A stretch of 64,000 nucleotides of DNA from CAVRXZ01 sp963773035 (GTDB lineage: Bacteria; Acidobacteriota; Vicinamibacteria; Vicinamibacterales; CAVVIG01). Made by a program: the position numbers and the translations under genes. The notes beneath the pieces are model-generated. The model made no database searches. It saw only the letters and a program-made list of their open reading frames with translations, and had not been told where the DNA came from. Below, in pieces: positions 43,300-52,455 of the stretch. The stretch's first letter is position 1. Every line of letters begins with the position of its first letter. Location of the stretch: positions 186,001 to 250,000 of the forward strand of contig CAVYZX010000005.1 in NCBI GenBank assembly GCA_963773035.1, read 5' to 3'.

Positions 43300-46020
43300 T
43301 CATTTCGTCAGTCCGTTCTGCCAGTTCAGCACCACGGTGAACTGCGAGGTGCCGCTCGCTTCAACCGGCGCCACGAACAAAAAGCGCTGACCGTCCGGTG
43401 CGACGTCCCACGGCGCGGGACCGCGCCGGCCCGTGGCGTTGACCGTGCTGAAGCCCCTCGGCGCCTGAAACAACGGCGTCGCGTCCCCGACGCGAAATGG
43501 AGGTTCGGAGATCGCGACCGCCATCACAGTACCGTTGGCCGCGATGTAGAACAACTCTTTGCCGTCCTTCCGCCATCTCGGACTGTGTCCACCGCCATTC
43601 GACACCATGAGACGATTCGTGGCATCAGGGAAGGTTCTTAGTTGGACTTCATCGCGACCAGTGTCGTTCGAGGTGTACGCCACCCAGCGGGGAGGCCCTT
43701 GAGGATCGGGTGAGAATTGGGCCTGGCTTTCCGCAGCAGACGAGCGTAGGAACGGGGCGGGCTTGGGAGTGCCGTCGAGCGAGAGGACCCACAAGTCCGA
43801 GCTCGTCTTTGGATTCACAGTCACATACAGGATGTGACGCCCATCGCGCGACCAACTCGTCGGCGCCACCCGATCATCGCCCGACGGACGGAACAGCTGT
43901 TGTTCTTCTCCGTTACCCCCGGTCGGTTTCTGCGCTATGACGGTATCGAATCCCAAGACACTCGAAGAAAAGGCGATTCGACTGCCGTCCGGAGACCAGA
44001 CGGCGGCTTCTCCGCCTGCTGTGGATGTAAACCGGCTGCTCGTGCCACTGGCGAGGTCGAGCAACGATAACGTCGCGTTGGACGTTACCTGGGGGTTCAC
44101 TCGTACGATCACCGCTCGCGTGGCGTCGGGCGACAAGTTGATTCCGCCGTACAGGCCGGGCTCCGAAACGCGACCAGTCGGTCGGCCCTGCCGATCGACC
44201 CACATCAGCTGCATGTTCTGAGTCGCGCTCTTGTAAACCAGCGTGTCGTTGTCGGCCACCGAGACCGTGGCCGTGTCCAGGTAGGAGTGCACCCGTTCAC
44301 TGACAATGATGGGCGCGCCCGACAGCTCGAGCCGCCGTTCGTCGAAGGTCTGCGCCATGAGATTCCCGTCCCTGAGGAACAACAACTTGCCGAATCTGCC
44401 GTCGGAGGAACGGGCGTAAATCGGACTCGTTGTCGTCGCCACGAGACGTTGTGAGCTCTGCTCTTCCGGCCGGAGGTCGAGCGATCCGAGGAATATCCCT
44501 GTCTGCTCGGGGTTCTTTCGTGAGGCACGCAGATAAAAGAAGTGACGTCCGTCGGGCAGGAAGACCGGCGTGAGATGAGTGGCCTCGTTGTGGGAGGAGT
44601 CCAGCGCCGTCACGGCAGCGGGCACACCCCCCGCATCTGCGACGCGCATGATGCCGCCGGCGATGTCGCCGAACAGAATCACCCCGTCGCGGTTCCAGGA
44701 GCCACCGACGGCCGCCTGGCGGACCTCACAAATGGTCTGCGCCAGACCACCAGAAACATCAATCTTCTTCAGCGCGCCTCCTGCGTCATACGCGATGTAC
44801 CTGCTATCTGGAGACCAGAACGGCGGCGGAGCTGCTTGTCCGATTTCCGTCCCTTGCAGCGGACGATCCTCCAACGACCTGAGGTCTCGTACCCAGACCC
44901 GCATCACGCGGTCGGAACCACTCGACAGGAACGCGAGATATCGGCCGTTGGGCGAGATCGCCGACGCGGCACTGGCGGGGAGATCGCCCGGCGCGGAAAC
45001 CTGGAAACGTATGGGCTCTGCGGCGGGAAGTGAAATGCGCCATGGCGCCCACGCGAACATGGCAGCCGCGATGAGGCCGATGGCTGCAAGGCTCCAGGCT
45101 ATCCAACTTCGCTGGCTGCGTTGGCTGCCCGCGGAGGCCTCTCGTTCGGTGTGCGAGTCGAGCAGCAATTGGGTGTCGGCTATGTCTCGCAGCCGGCGCT
45201 TCGGGTTTTTCTGCAGGCACGCCTGAAGCATCGGGCGCGCTTTCGCTGGGACGCGGCTCCAGTCTGGTTCGAAGTCGAGCACCGCCGCGACGGTGTCGGC
45301 AACGGTTTGACGAGCGAACAGCGGAGTACCGGTCAGCATCTCGTAGAAGACGACTCCGAACGCCCAGATATCTGCTCGCTTGTCGACCGATTCACCACGG
45401 GCCTGCTCCGGACTCATGTACCCGACAGTGCCAAGCACGATTCCCATCCGAGTCATAGATGGCGCCATGATGGTCGGCGACGCCGTGATATCGGCCCTTG
45501 TCCCCGAGAAGGGATCGAGCGCCTTGGCCAACCCGAAGTCGAGCACCTTCACCGTGCCGTCGGGCCGCAGCTTCACGTTGGCCGGCTTCAAATCCCGATG
45601 GACGATTCCGAGATCGTGCGCGGCCTCGAGCGCCTCGGCGATCTGCCTGGCGATCTGAAGCGCTTCGTCAGCGCGCAGAGCGCCGTGCGCGACCCGGTCC
45701 GCAAGCGTTGGTCCTTCAACCAGCTCGAGAATCAGCGCTCGAACCCCGTTCGTTTCCTCGACTCCGTAGATGTGCGCGATGTTTGGATGATTCAGCGAAG
45801 CGAGCACGTGCGACTCGCGTTCGAAGCGGGCCACGCGATCGGGATCCGCCGACAAGCTTTCTGGCAGGACTTTGATGGCGACGTCGCGATGCAGTTTCCG
45901 ATCGCGGGCGCGATAGACCTCGCCCATACCGCCGACGCCGAGAGCGGAGATGATTTCGTACGGCCCAATCGTGTCGCCAGCCGCGAGCGTCACGCCAGTT
46001 CGGACCCCAGTGGCGCTCAT
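43300..46020 (-). CDS. Transmembrane Ser/Thr protein kinase with TolB/WD40-like propeller
   Basis: 906 residues, same architecture as the kinase at 36750. Glycine loop GVGGMGEVYRARD, Lys50 in VAIKVLPESL, Asp143 in HRDLKPANV, DFG 161-163, GYMSPEQARGESVDKRADIW, membrane helix about 306-326 (WIAWSLAAIGLIAAAMFAW), then a long propeller with blocks such as SPDGSRIAFSSSVLGFD. All catalytic residues are present. The start ATG is at 46020. Sequence similarity to the broken kinases at 22065 and 22231 suggests a paralogous family expanded in this genome. Confidence 0.93.
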   Translation of the reverse strand: MSATGVRTGVTLAAGDTIGPYEIISALGVGGMGEVYRARDRKLHRDVAIKVLPESLSADPDRVARFERESHVLASLNHPNIAHIYGVEETNGVRALILELVEGPTLADRVAHGALRADEALQIARQIAEALEAAHDLGIVHRDLKPANVKLRPDGTVKVLDFGLAKALDPFSGTRADITASPTIMAPSMTRMGIVLGTVGYMSPEQARGESVDKRADIWAFGVVFYEMLTGTPLFARQTVADTVAAVLDFEPDWSRVPAKARPMLQACLQKNPKRRLRDIADTQLLLDSHTEREASAGSQRSQRSWIAWSLAAIGLIAAAMFAWAPWRISLPAAEPIRFQVSAPGDLPASAASAISPNGRYLAFLSSGSDRVMRVWVRDLRSLEDRPLQGTEIGQAAPPPFWSPDSRYIAYDAGGALKKIDVSGGLAQTICEVRQAAVGGSWNRDGVILFGDIAGGIMRVADAGGVPAAVTALDSSHNEATHLTPVFLPDGRHFFYLRASRKNPEQTGIFLGSLDLRPEEQSSQRLVATTTSPIYARSSDGRFGKLLFLRDGNLMAQTFDERRLELSGAPIIVSERVHSYLDTATVSVADNDTLVYKSATQNMQLMWVDRQGRPTGRVSEPGLYGGINLSPDATRAVIVRVNPQVTSNATLSLLDLASGTSSRFTSTAGGEAAVWSPDGSRIAFSSSVLGFDTVIAQKPTGGNGEEQQLFRPSGDDRVAPTSWSRDGRHILYVTVNPKTSSDLWVLSLDGTPKPAPFLRSSAAESQAQFSPDPQGPPRWVAYTSNDTGRDEVQLRTFPDATNRLMVSNGGGHSPRWRKDGKELFYIAANGTVMAVAISEPPFRVGDATPLFQAPRGFSTVNATGRRGPAPWDVAPDGQRFLFVAPVEASGTSQFTVVLNWQNGLTK

Positions 46021-46097
46021 TGTAGTTGGCTAGGCCCCCCGCACGGCGAGCCAGTTCAACCAAGATGACTGAGTCACCATTGATCAACGCGACGGGT

Positions 46098-47057
46098 TCA
46101 CTGTTTGAGCTCGGCGATCAATGCGTCGGCTTGTTGATACTGCAGGCAGCCGGGCGTCGGCGGAGCGGGTGGACAGCCGGTAGCCCTCCACCCGTAATCT
46201 TGTTCCAGCGTCTTCACGACGTTGTCTTTGCTCGCGCCCTGCTTAACCAGGCCAGCAAGTCGCGCTCGCATCGTCTCGAGGTCCGCCTTGAATTTCACCA
46301 GATCGCTCCGGGTCGAAACGGGACCGTGGCCGGGAATCACCGTATCGAAGTCGAGCGTCAGCAGGCCATCGAGCGTCCGGCTCCACTCGAAGAAGCTCCC
46401 GCCTTGTGAGTAGTCGACGAAGATGTTGACGCCCGGAGGCCTCGACTGACCCGATGACGGAGCCGTTGAGGAAGCCGCAGGACGAAACGCCAGGAACAGA
46501 TCGCCGGTGTGAACAACCTTGAGGTCGGGAAAGTAAATGAGGGCGTCGCCGCTGGTGTGACCGCGACCGAAGTACTTGGCCCGCACCTCAGTCCCACCCA
46601 GGTGGACGGAAGCCTCGTCGGAAAAAGTTACTCGCGGGAGGCCGATTGGGGTTCCAGGCGTGTCTTCGTAGTACGGCTGCTTCTTCGCCACGAGGTTGGC
46701 CCTGACGTTTCGGTGCGCGATGACTTCGGCGATCGGAAGCATCTTGGCATCGCCGCCGGCGTGATCGTCGTGCTGATGCGTGTTGAAGACGTAGCGGAGC
46801 GGCTGGCTGGTAATCGACTTCACCTGCGCAAGGATGTCCGCATGGTTGCGATCGAACATGTCGTCGACCAGGATGACACCTTCATCCGTGACGTTCACGG
46901 CCACGTTGCCACCCTCGCCCGAAATCATGTACAGCTCGCCCTTCACCTTTTCCAGGCGCAATGGGCCGGGTGGCTTGGCGTTTTGAGCGTTCAATGTGTA
47001 GGCAACTTGCACGACAGCAATTGCGGCAAGCAGACCGGCCATCCTCATGCGTTTCAT
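46098..47057 (-). CDS. Exported metallo-beta-lactamase-fold hydrolase
   Basis: 319 residues from ATG 47057, with a signal peptide (MAGLLAAIAVVQVAYTLNAQ). Metal motifs: VFNTHQHDDHAGGDAKMLPI (HxHxDH), YFGRGHTSGDALIYF (His), VVHTGDLFLAFRP (Asp) and VIPGHGPVSTRS (last His). The mix with GEGGNVAVNVTDEGVILVDD resembles class B3-like or quorum-quenching-type periplasmic hydrolases. A C-terminal extension with CPPAPPTPGC may make a disulfide. Earlier in-frame codons up to 47165 are rejected, as the signal peptide begins at MKRMRMAG. The substrate is unknown. Confidence 0.85.
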   Translation of the reverse strand: MKRMRMAGLLAAIAVVQVAYTLNAQNAKPPGPLRLEKVKGELYMISGEGGNVAVNVTDEGVILVDDMFDRNHADILAQVKSITSQPLRYVFNTHQHDDHAGGDAKMLPIAEVIAHRNVRANLVAKKQPYYEDTPGTPIGLPRVTFSDEASVHLGGTEVRAKYFGRGHTSGDALIYFPDLKVVHTGDLFLAFRPAASSTAPSSGQSRPPGVNIFVDYSQGGSFFEWSRTLDGLLTLDFDTVIPGHGPVSTRSDLVKFKADLETMRARLAGLVKQGASKDNVVKTLEQDYGWRATGCPPAPPTPGCLQYQQADALIAELKQ

Positions 47058-47631
47058 ACCGGCAGACACTAGCAGGTTAGCGCCGGCAATGACAATTCTG
47101 AGGGCGACGAGCTGCGAAAGCGGACGGTGGCCCGCTTTCGAGCGAGGCCCCATTTGCAAAACCATGCGCTTCTGGTGCCATCTCGGTGGGACTCAGATCG
47201 ATCCACCGGCGATGAATCAGTCGATCGACTGAGCTGTGAGAAACGTACGACTAGGCCTTGGACGCCATCGCGCTCTTGATCAGACCGATGACGATCATCA
47301 GGAATGCTCCACCGACACCGCCGCTGGCAACTTCTCCAAGGATCTGGCCCTGGGGCAACTTTCATGTCCTGACACCGTGTCTGCGCGACCTGACGAGGGT
47401 CAATCCCTAGGTGGAAGAACCAAGTTTGGGTCGACGATGCCCGAGATCGGCACACGCATACCCCGAGCCGCGCTCTGCTCGTCGTCTTTAAGCCTTTGAT
47501 CTCCGGAGTGTTATCAAAACTCATGACTCTGGCCTGCGAATTGCCACCAAGAGCTGGCGATGTTGCCGACTGCTCTATCCGACGTCTCCTCGTGGACCAC
47601 AACAAGGGAACCGGCCGGGACTGCGCACCAA
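47058..47631. other. Intergenic DNA with a small decayed coding remnant
   Basis: On the minus strand GQILGEVASGGVGGAFLMIV and IGLIKSAMASKA (about 47252-47350, ending in TAG) looks like the C-terminus of a small glycine-rich membrane protein, but its N-terminal part is not in any clean frame, so it is probably a remnant. The rest of the gap shows nothing recognisable. Confidence 0.35.
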
Positions 47632-48582
47632 ATGCCTCTACTGCGGAGGCTTCAGGCGGTCAACGGCGAGCTGTGGTTGATCCTCTCCTTGTTCGCCTTG
47701 GCAGGCATCATCAATTTTCTCCTCGCCTCACAGCGCGTCGTGCTCGGGTTATATACGCTCCCGACTGTCGTGTCGGCGTACCTGTACGGCCGGCGGCATG
47801 CCACCCTCACCGCGTTTGCCAGCGTGCTGATGATCATCCTGCTGACGTGGTTCAATCCGGACGTCATGACGTCACAGAGTCAGCAGGTCGCGGGTCAGCA
47901 ATGGCTGGACGTCATGATCTGGGGCGGGACGTTGATGATCGCCGGCTATTTGACCGGCTCGCTGTGCGACCACAAGACGAATCAGGTTCTCGAGCTGCGC
48001 GAAACCTACAACGGCGTCTTGATGATCCTGCGCCACTTCATCTCGAAGGATCCGTACACTGAGAATCACTCGTACCGTGTGTCGGTTTACGCGTCGAGAA
48101 TCGCCGAAGCGCTCCGCTTCACCACCCAGCGCATCGAGGACGTCCGCGCCGCTGCTCTTCTTCACGACATCGGGAAGCTCGAAGTCAGTCGGGAAGTGCT
48201 GTACAAGGCCGCACGATTGACGGAGGTCGAGACCGCGGAAATCCGGGCGCACGTCAACCGCGGCGTCGCGATCCTGGAACCGATTGGCGGCTCGCTTCGC
48301 CGCGTCATCCCCATCATCCTCGCGCACCACGACAAGTTCGACGGATCGGGCTATCGGCCGACCAAAGGCGAGGAGATCCCGCTGGAGTCGCGCATCATCA
48401 CCGTAGCCGACGTGTACGACGCGTTGACGAGCGATAGGCCGTACCGTAAAGCCATGTCGCCCTTCGAAGCCCGCGAGCTCATTGTCAAAGGTTCGGGCAC
48501 GGAGTTCGATCCCGAAGTGGTCGAAGCGTTTCTTGCTGTATTCCGACGGGGCGAGATGGAAGTGCCGTTCGTGGCCGTGTGA
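47632..48582 (+). CDS. Membrane-anchored HD-GYP phosphodiesterase
   Basis: About 316 residues. N-terminal part: three or four membrane segments (LWLILSLFALAGIINFLLAS, then two more to about residue 120), followed by an HD-GYP domain: AALLHDIGKLEV, IPIILAHHDKFDGSGYRPTK, IITVADVYDALTSDRPYRKA and GSGTEFDPEVVEAFL. The HHxxxDGxGY motif is intact, so it can hydrolyse cyclic di-GMP (or related dinucleotides). The start is uncertain: ATG 47632 or ATG 47560, neither with a strong ribosome site. No GGDEF partner is nearby. Confidence 0.88.
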   Translation: MPLLRRLQAVNGELWLILSLFALAGIINFLLASQRVVLGLYTLPTVVSAYLYGRRHATLTAFASVLMIILLTWFNPDVMTSQSQQVAGQQWLDVMIWGGTLMIAGYLTGSLCDHKTNQVLELRETYNGVLMILRHFISKDPYTENHSYRVSVYASRIAEALRFTTQRIEDVRAAALLHDIGKLEVSREVLYKAARLTEVETAEIRAHVNRGVAILEPIGGSLRRVIPIILAHHDKFDGSGYRPTKGEEIPLESRIITVADVYDALTSDRPYRKAMSPFEARELIVKGSGTEFDPEVVEAFLAVFRRGEMEVPFVAV

Positions 48583-48779
48583 ATTACCTGCCAACACAGT
48601 CCTCGTCCTTATCCCCTTTATCCCGCACGCGACTTTTACCCGAATTTGGCGCACAATCACAGCATCAGGCGAGTATCGCCTAGTCACCTGGGTGGCTTTT
48701 CCCGCGACCTCACGCAACGTCGCGTGCCTAACAGCCACACGAAGACCTCAATCCGGCGCAGCGTTGTGGGCAGGCTGGC

Positions 48780-50036
48780 ATGACTGTGGATTTGGAACGC
48801 AGGCTTCGCGTCTACGCCGAACTGGCAGTCAGGGTGGGCCTCAACCTTCAGCCGCACCAGCGCCTCCTGATTATCGGGCCGCTGGCCAGCGGCGGGGCAT
48901 CGCTCGAAGCCGCGCCACTGATCAGACATATCGCGGCCAGCGCGTATAAAGCCGGCGCACGCTTCGTCGAAACGCTGTGGGGAGACGAGGCCCTGCAGAT
49001 CGCGCGTTACAAACATGCTCCGCGTGATTCGTTCACTGAATTCTCGGCCTGGCTTCCCCAGGCACTGACCGAGCACGCGGAAGCGGGACATGCGTTGCTG
49101 TCGGTGTACGCCAACGATCCCGATCTCCTCAAGGACGAAGCGCCGGATCTCGTCGGGACCGTGCAGAAGGCCATCGCGCGCGACATGCGTCCATTCAGGG
49201 AACTGATTGCGCGAAACCATACGAATTGGACGGTGATCGCCGCCCCCAGCGCAGGGTGGGCCGCGAAGGTGTTTCCGCAGGCGTCCGAAGCGATGCAGAT
49301 GTCGCACTTGTGGGATGCAATCGCCAGCCTCTGTCGAATGGACGCACCCGATCCGCTCGCTGCCTGGGAAGCGCACCTCCAGGCGCTCGATGCCCGCAGC
49401 GAATATTTGAACCGCAGACAATACGACGCGTTGAAGTACACAGGACCCGGAACCGATCTCACCATCGGCCTTCCGGCCGGCCACGTCTGGGTCAGCGGAC
49501 GGTCGAGCAGCCGGGCTGGAATTGCGTTTACCGCAAATCTGCCGACCGAGGAGGTCTTCACGATGCCCCACAAGGATCGTGTCGACGGCACCGTGACCTC
49601 CTCAAAACCACTCAGTTATGGCGGCACCATGATCGACGGCTTCAGCCTTCGCTTCTCCGCCGGCCAGGTCGTGAAGCTGACCGCCACGCATGGTGAAGCC
49701 ATGCTGCGGCAGCTGGTTGAAACCGATTCCGGTGCAGCGCGTCTCGGCGAAGTGGCGCTCGTTCCGTACAGCTCACCCATCTCGAAATCGGGGCTTCTGT
49801 TCTACAACACCCTGTTCGACGAGAACGCCGCAAGCCATGCCGCGCTCGGGACGGCATACAAGTTCACGTTGAACGGAGGCGAAGCGATGAACGATGAGGA
49901 GTTCGAACGAGCGGGCGGCAATCGAAGCGCCGTGCACGTCGACTTCATGATCGGGTCGAATCAGCTCGACGTGGACGGCATCCTGAAGAACGGTTCGAGA
50001 GAAGCGCTGATGCGGGGAGGGGAGTGGGCCCAGTAG
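48780..50036 (+). CDS. M29-family aminopeptidase
   Basis: 418 residues, full length for thermophilic-type aminopeptidases (PepS/AmpS). Blocks: YAELAVRVGLNLQPHQRLLI, FVETLWGDEALQIARYKHAP, ALKYTGPGTDLTIGLPAGHV, FTANLPTEEVFTMPHKDRVD, GARFVE and HVDFMIGSNQLDVDGILKNG near the C-terminus. Glu and His residues in these blocks bind the two metals. It trims N-terminal residues from peptides in the cytoplasm. There is no signal peptide. ATG 48780 was chosen because the frame before it lacks family content. Confidence 0.92.
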   Translation: MTVDLERRLRVYAELAVRVGLNLQPHQRLLIIGPLASGGASLEAAPLIRHIAASAYKAGARFVETLWGDEALQIARYKHAPRDSFTEFSAWLPQALTEHAEAGHALLSVYANDPDLLKDEAPDLVGTVQKAIARDMRPFRELIARNHTNWTVIAAPSAGWAAKVFPQASEAMQMSHLWDAIASLCRMDAPDPLAAWEAHLQALDARSEYLNRRQYDALKYTGPGTDLTIGLPAGHVWVSGRSSSRAGIAFTANLPTEEVFTMPHKDRVDGTVTSSKPLSYGGTMIDGFSLRFSAGQVVKLTATHGEAMLRQLVETDSGAARLGEVALVPYSSPISKSGLLFYNTLFDENAASHAALGTAYKFTLNGGEAMNDEEFERAGGNRSAVHVDFMIGSNQLDVDGILKNGSREALMRGGEWAQ

Positions 50037-50064
50037 TCGGACCGGAGGCTGCCTCCCCCGAGGG

Positions 50065-50280
50065 TTAGCTGTCCTTGGGTTTGGCCTTGGTGGCCCGCTT
50101 CCTGGCCGTCCGGGTCGGGGCCGGTTCGTTGGTAGCTTGAAGGACGACCAGTCGCGTCGCAAAGACGCGACGGCCATGTCCATCGAAGTCGATCACCGTG
50201 TGATGTTCGTTGACTTCGACCAGCGTGCCGGGCCCGTAAGTCGCCTGCACCACGCGGTCGCCTTTGGTCCACGCTTTCAT
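50065..50280 (-). CDS. Small tudor-like protein (DUF3553-type)
   Basis: 71 residues. WTKGDRVVQATYGPGTLVEV, then VIDFDGHGRRVFATRLVVLQ, resembles the small SH3/tudor module found as DUF3553 and at the C-terminus of UvrD/PcrA helicases. A Lys/Arg-rich tail (TRTARKRATKAKPKDS) could bind nucleic acid. It follows the RRM-protein gene on the same strand after 49 bases and may be coexpressed. Confidence 0.65.
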   Translation of the reverse strand: MKAWTKGDRVVQATYGPGTLVEVNEHHTVIDFDGHGRRVFATRLVVLQATNEPAPTRTARKRATKAKPKDS

Positions 50281-50328
50281 GATTTTCCTATGCTCGGTGG
50301 CTCGAGAGAGCCAGGGACTGAAAGCGCC

Positions 50329-50655
50329 TTACCAACGGGGCTCGCGTCGTCCACCACCGCCGCCGCCGCGGTTCCCGCCGTACCCGCCGCCGCCACCTGA
50401 GAATTCGGGCTTCGGGCGTGCCTCGTTCACCGTCAGGGCGCGGCCGCCCATCTGGTACTGGTTGAACTCTGCCGCCGCCTTCTTGGCCTCCTCGTCGGTT
50501 GCCATCTCGACGAAGGCGAATCCACGGGCGCGGCCGGTGGCCGCGTCGCGCATGACCCGCACCGATTCAACCGTCCCGGCTTTGCTGAAGAGATCCTGGA
50601 GTTCTGCCTCACCGGTCGTATACGGCAGATTCCCGACGTACAGCCTTCGACCCAT
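50329..50655 (-). CDS. RRM-domain RNA-binding protein with Gly-rich tail
   Basis: 108 residues. RNP2 is in RRLYVGNLPYTTGEAELQDL, RNP1 in GRARGFAFVEMATDEEAKKA, and the C-terminal 25 residues are Gly/Arg repeats. This is the bacterial glycine-rich RNA-binding (cold-inducible) protein type, acting on RNA folding and mRNA stability. GAGGGAG precedes the ATG. Its leader carries two neat hairpins with GAGA/GAGAG loops (50679-50712), a likely site of thermo- or autoregulation. Confidence 0.93.
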   Translation of the reverse strand: MGRRLYVGNLPYTTGEAELQDLFSKAGTVESVRVMRDAATGRARGFAFVEMATDEEAKKAAAEFNQYQMGGRALTVNEARPKPEFSGGGGGYGGNRGGGGGGRREPRW

Positions 50656-50678
50656 ACCATCTCCCTCGTTGTGTTACT

Positions 50679-50712
50679 CCGGGGTCTCCCCCGGTGTCCG
50701 GGCTCTCCCCGG
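50679..50712 (-). promoter_or_regulatory. Two tandem GC hairpins in the leader of the RRM gene
   Basis: On the minus strand CCGGG-GAGAG-CCCGG (50712-50698) and CCGGGG-GAGA-CCCCGG (50694-50679) follow each other, 23 bases before the start codon. The second has a GNRA-type tetraloop. The paired form is likely a regulatory leader or transcription stop. Confidence 0.6.
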
Positions 50713-50986
50713 CTCACTACTCCCGAAGGTGGTCGCGCGTCGGCTCAGCAGTCACGTTGATGAGAGAGCGAGTCAGGACGGAGGCTCGATCGGCTCTTGA
50801 CGCGGACGAAGCAGGCTGGGCTTCCACCAGGAGCGCGTAGTCTACCAATGCCACTGTGCCCACGCAAGTACGGTCTTTGGCGCCAACTATAATCGGCCCC
50901 CATGCACGCCTCGGCTCCGGCGCACGTCGTGGCAGGGCGAGGGTCAGACGTTCATGAAGGTTGCGAACAGTTTCTGATGTCTCGAT
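50713..50986. other. Intergenic DNA between the RRM gene and the LOG-family gene
   Basis: About 270 bases without a supportable frame. It must hold the promoter of the RRM gene but no clear -35/-10 pair was seen. No repeat or RNA gene was recognised. Confidence 0.4.
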
Positions 50987-51850
50987 CTATCCGCGGGTCT
51001 TGGCGATGCCGGGAGCGTCGGCTTCCTGCGGGGTCGCCGGCTCGAGATGATGTGCGATCAAGTGACCGCGCAGCTGTTCGAACGCGTCCGACGGCGAGTC
51101 CACCCGATGCAACAAGCTCAGGTCGTCGTCGGTAATCGCGCCCCATTCAGCCATCGGCTTGAAATCGAGCACGTGGTCCCAGTACTCGGCGCCGTACAGC
51201 ATGACGTCGATTTTCTTGGACAGCTTGTCGGTCTGCGCCAGCGTGAGAATCTCGAACAACTCATCGCAGGTTCCAAATCCGCCGGGAAAAATCACGAGTG
51301 CTTTGGCGAGGTACGCAAACCAGAACTTGCGCATGAAGAAGTAGTGGAACTCGAAGTGCAGACCTTCGGTGATGTAGGGATTCGCTCCCTGTTCGAAGGG
51401 CAGGCGAATATTCATGCCGATGGTCTTGCCGCCCGCCTCGCGCGCGCCTCTGTTGGCGGCCTCCATGATGCCCGGGCCCCCGCCCGAGGTCACGACGAAG
51501 CGGTGATTGTCGGATTCAAGGCTCATGCTCCACGCCGTCAGCATCCGCGCGAGCTCGCGGGCCTCCTCGTAATATCGTGCCCATTCGACGGCTTTGCGGG
51601 ATTTCTTGAGCTCGATGTCCCATCGATCGTCCGCGGGACGCATGCCGCGGGCCCTCAAGGTGGACAGCGCGCGCTCGGCACGCTCCCGGCTGTCGACGCG
51701 CGCCGAACCGAAGAAGACGACGGTGTCCTGAATGCGCTGTTCTTTGAAGCGCCGTAACGGCTCGAGGTACTCCGACAGAATTCGAATGGGGCGCGCTTCC
51801 GCGCTCTCGAGAAACTCTTCGTACTGATACGCCATAGGCTGCTGGGTCAT
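50987..51850 (-). CDS. LOG-family protein (putative nucleoside-monophosphate phosphoribohydrolase)
   Basis: 287 residues. Lysine-decarboxylase-like Rossmann core with VVFFGSARVDSRERAE, VVTSGGGPGIMEAANRGARE, and the family signature VIFPGGFGTCDELFEILTLA (PGGxGTxxE). Family members such as LOG/YgdH cleave ribosyl-base bonds in cytokinin nucleotides or IMP-type substrates. The N-terminal 60 residues and C-terminal 30 are extended relative to minimal members, as in YgdH-like proteins. The start ATG is at 51850. It stands alone. Confidence 0.88.
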   Translation of the reverse strand: MTQQPMAYQYEEFLESAEARPIRILSEYLEPLRRFKEQRIQDTVVFFGSARVDSRERAERALSTLRARGMRPADDRWDIELKKSRKAVEWARYYEEARELARMLTAWSMSLESDNHRFVVTSGGGPGIMEAANRGAREAGGKTIGMNIRLPFEQGANPYITEGLHFEFHYFFMRKFWFAYLAKALVIFPGGFGTCDELFEILTLAQTDKLSKKIDVMLYGAEYWDHVLDFKPMAEWGAITDDDLSLLHRVDSPSDAFEQLRGHLIAHHLEPATPQEADAPGIAKTRG

Positions 51851-51931
51851 GGTCTTGCCACTTTACCATCCCCGTCACAGCGCGCAGCTTCGTGAAAGCC
51901 GGTGCTATGATGCCGCCCCCGCCCTTTCTAC

Positions 51932-52420
51932 ATGACCAAGCCACGCTCGACTGAAGCGCCGACGCTGGACCTGACGATCGTCATCGGGGCGCCGCCGGGC
52001 CGTGTGCTCGACGCGTTCTTCGATCGTGACGCCCTCGGCGCCTGGTGGCAGGTCGTGCAGTCGGTCACGACGCCTCGGCCTCTCGGGCCGTACGTCATCG
52101 AATGGCAACCGACCGAGTTTCGCGATGAAATTCTGGGAAGACTGGGCGGCGTCTTTCGCGGAACCGTCATGAACGTCCAACCCGGACGCAGTTTCTTCAT
52201 CGCCGACGGTTTCTGGCTGCCGCCCGACGGCGAGCCCATCGGGCCGATGGCGCTCGAGGTGACGTGCACATCGGAAAGCCATGAAACGAATGTCGAAACA
52301 ACTCTTCGCGTCGTTCAGACAGGCTGTGACGACAGCTTGCGATGGCGTCGCTACTACGAAGTCATCGGCTACGGTTGGGAGCGCGCGCTCGCCTCGCTGA
52401 AGGCGCTGCTCGAGCAATAA
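51932..52420 (+). CDS. SRPBCC (AHSA1-like) domain protein
   Basis: 162 residues, a START/Bet v1-like helix-grip fold: LDLTIVIGAPPGRVLDAFFD and ALGAWWQVVQSVTTPRPLGP at the start, and YYEVIGYGWERALASLKALL as the long C-terminal helix. Such proteins bind hydrophobic ligands or co-chaperone Hsp90-like proteins; no specific role is visible. It converges with another SRPBCC gene, with a small repeat between. Confidence 0.8.
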   Translation: MTKPRSTEAPTLDLTIVIGAPPGRVLDAFFDRDALGAWWQVVQSVTTPRPLGPYVIEWQPTEFRDEILGRLGGVFRGTVMNVQPGRSFFIADGFWLPPDGEPIGPMALEVTCTSESHETNVETTLRVVQTGCDDSLRWRRYYEVIGYGWERALASLKALLEQ

Positions 52421-52426
52421 ACTTCA

Positions 52427-52455
52427 GCTCTCAGCTTTCGGCTGTCAGCTATCAG
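52427..52455. repeat. TCAGCT(T/A)TC-type direct repeat between convergent genes
   Basis: Imperfect copies of a TCAGCTxTC unit (TCAGCTCTC, TCAGCTTTC, GTCAGCTATC) fill the short space between two convergent genes, comparable to the repeat blocks at 4256, 6545 and 12256. Confidence 0.5.

Noticed and set aside
47069..47605. 178-codon minus-strand frame
   Set aside because: No start signal, mixed composition; only the short 47252-47350 piece in another frame looks protein-like.
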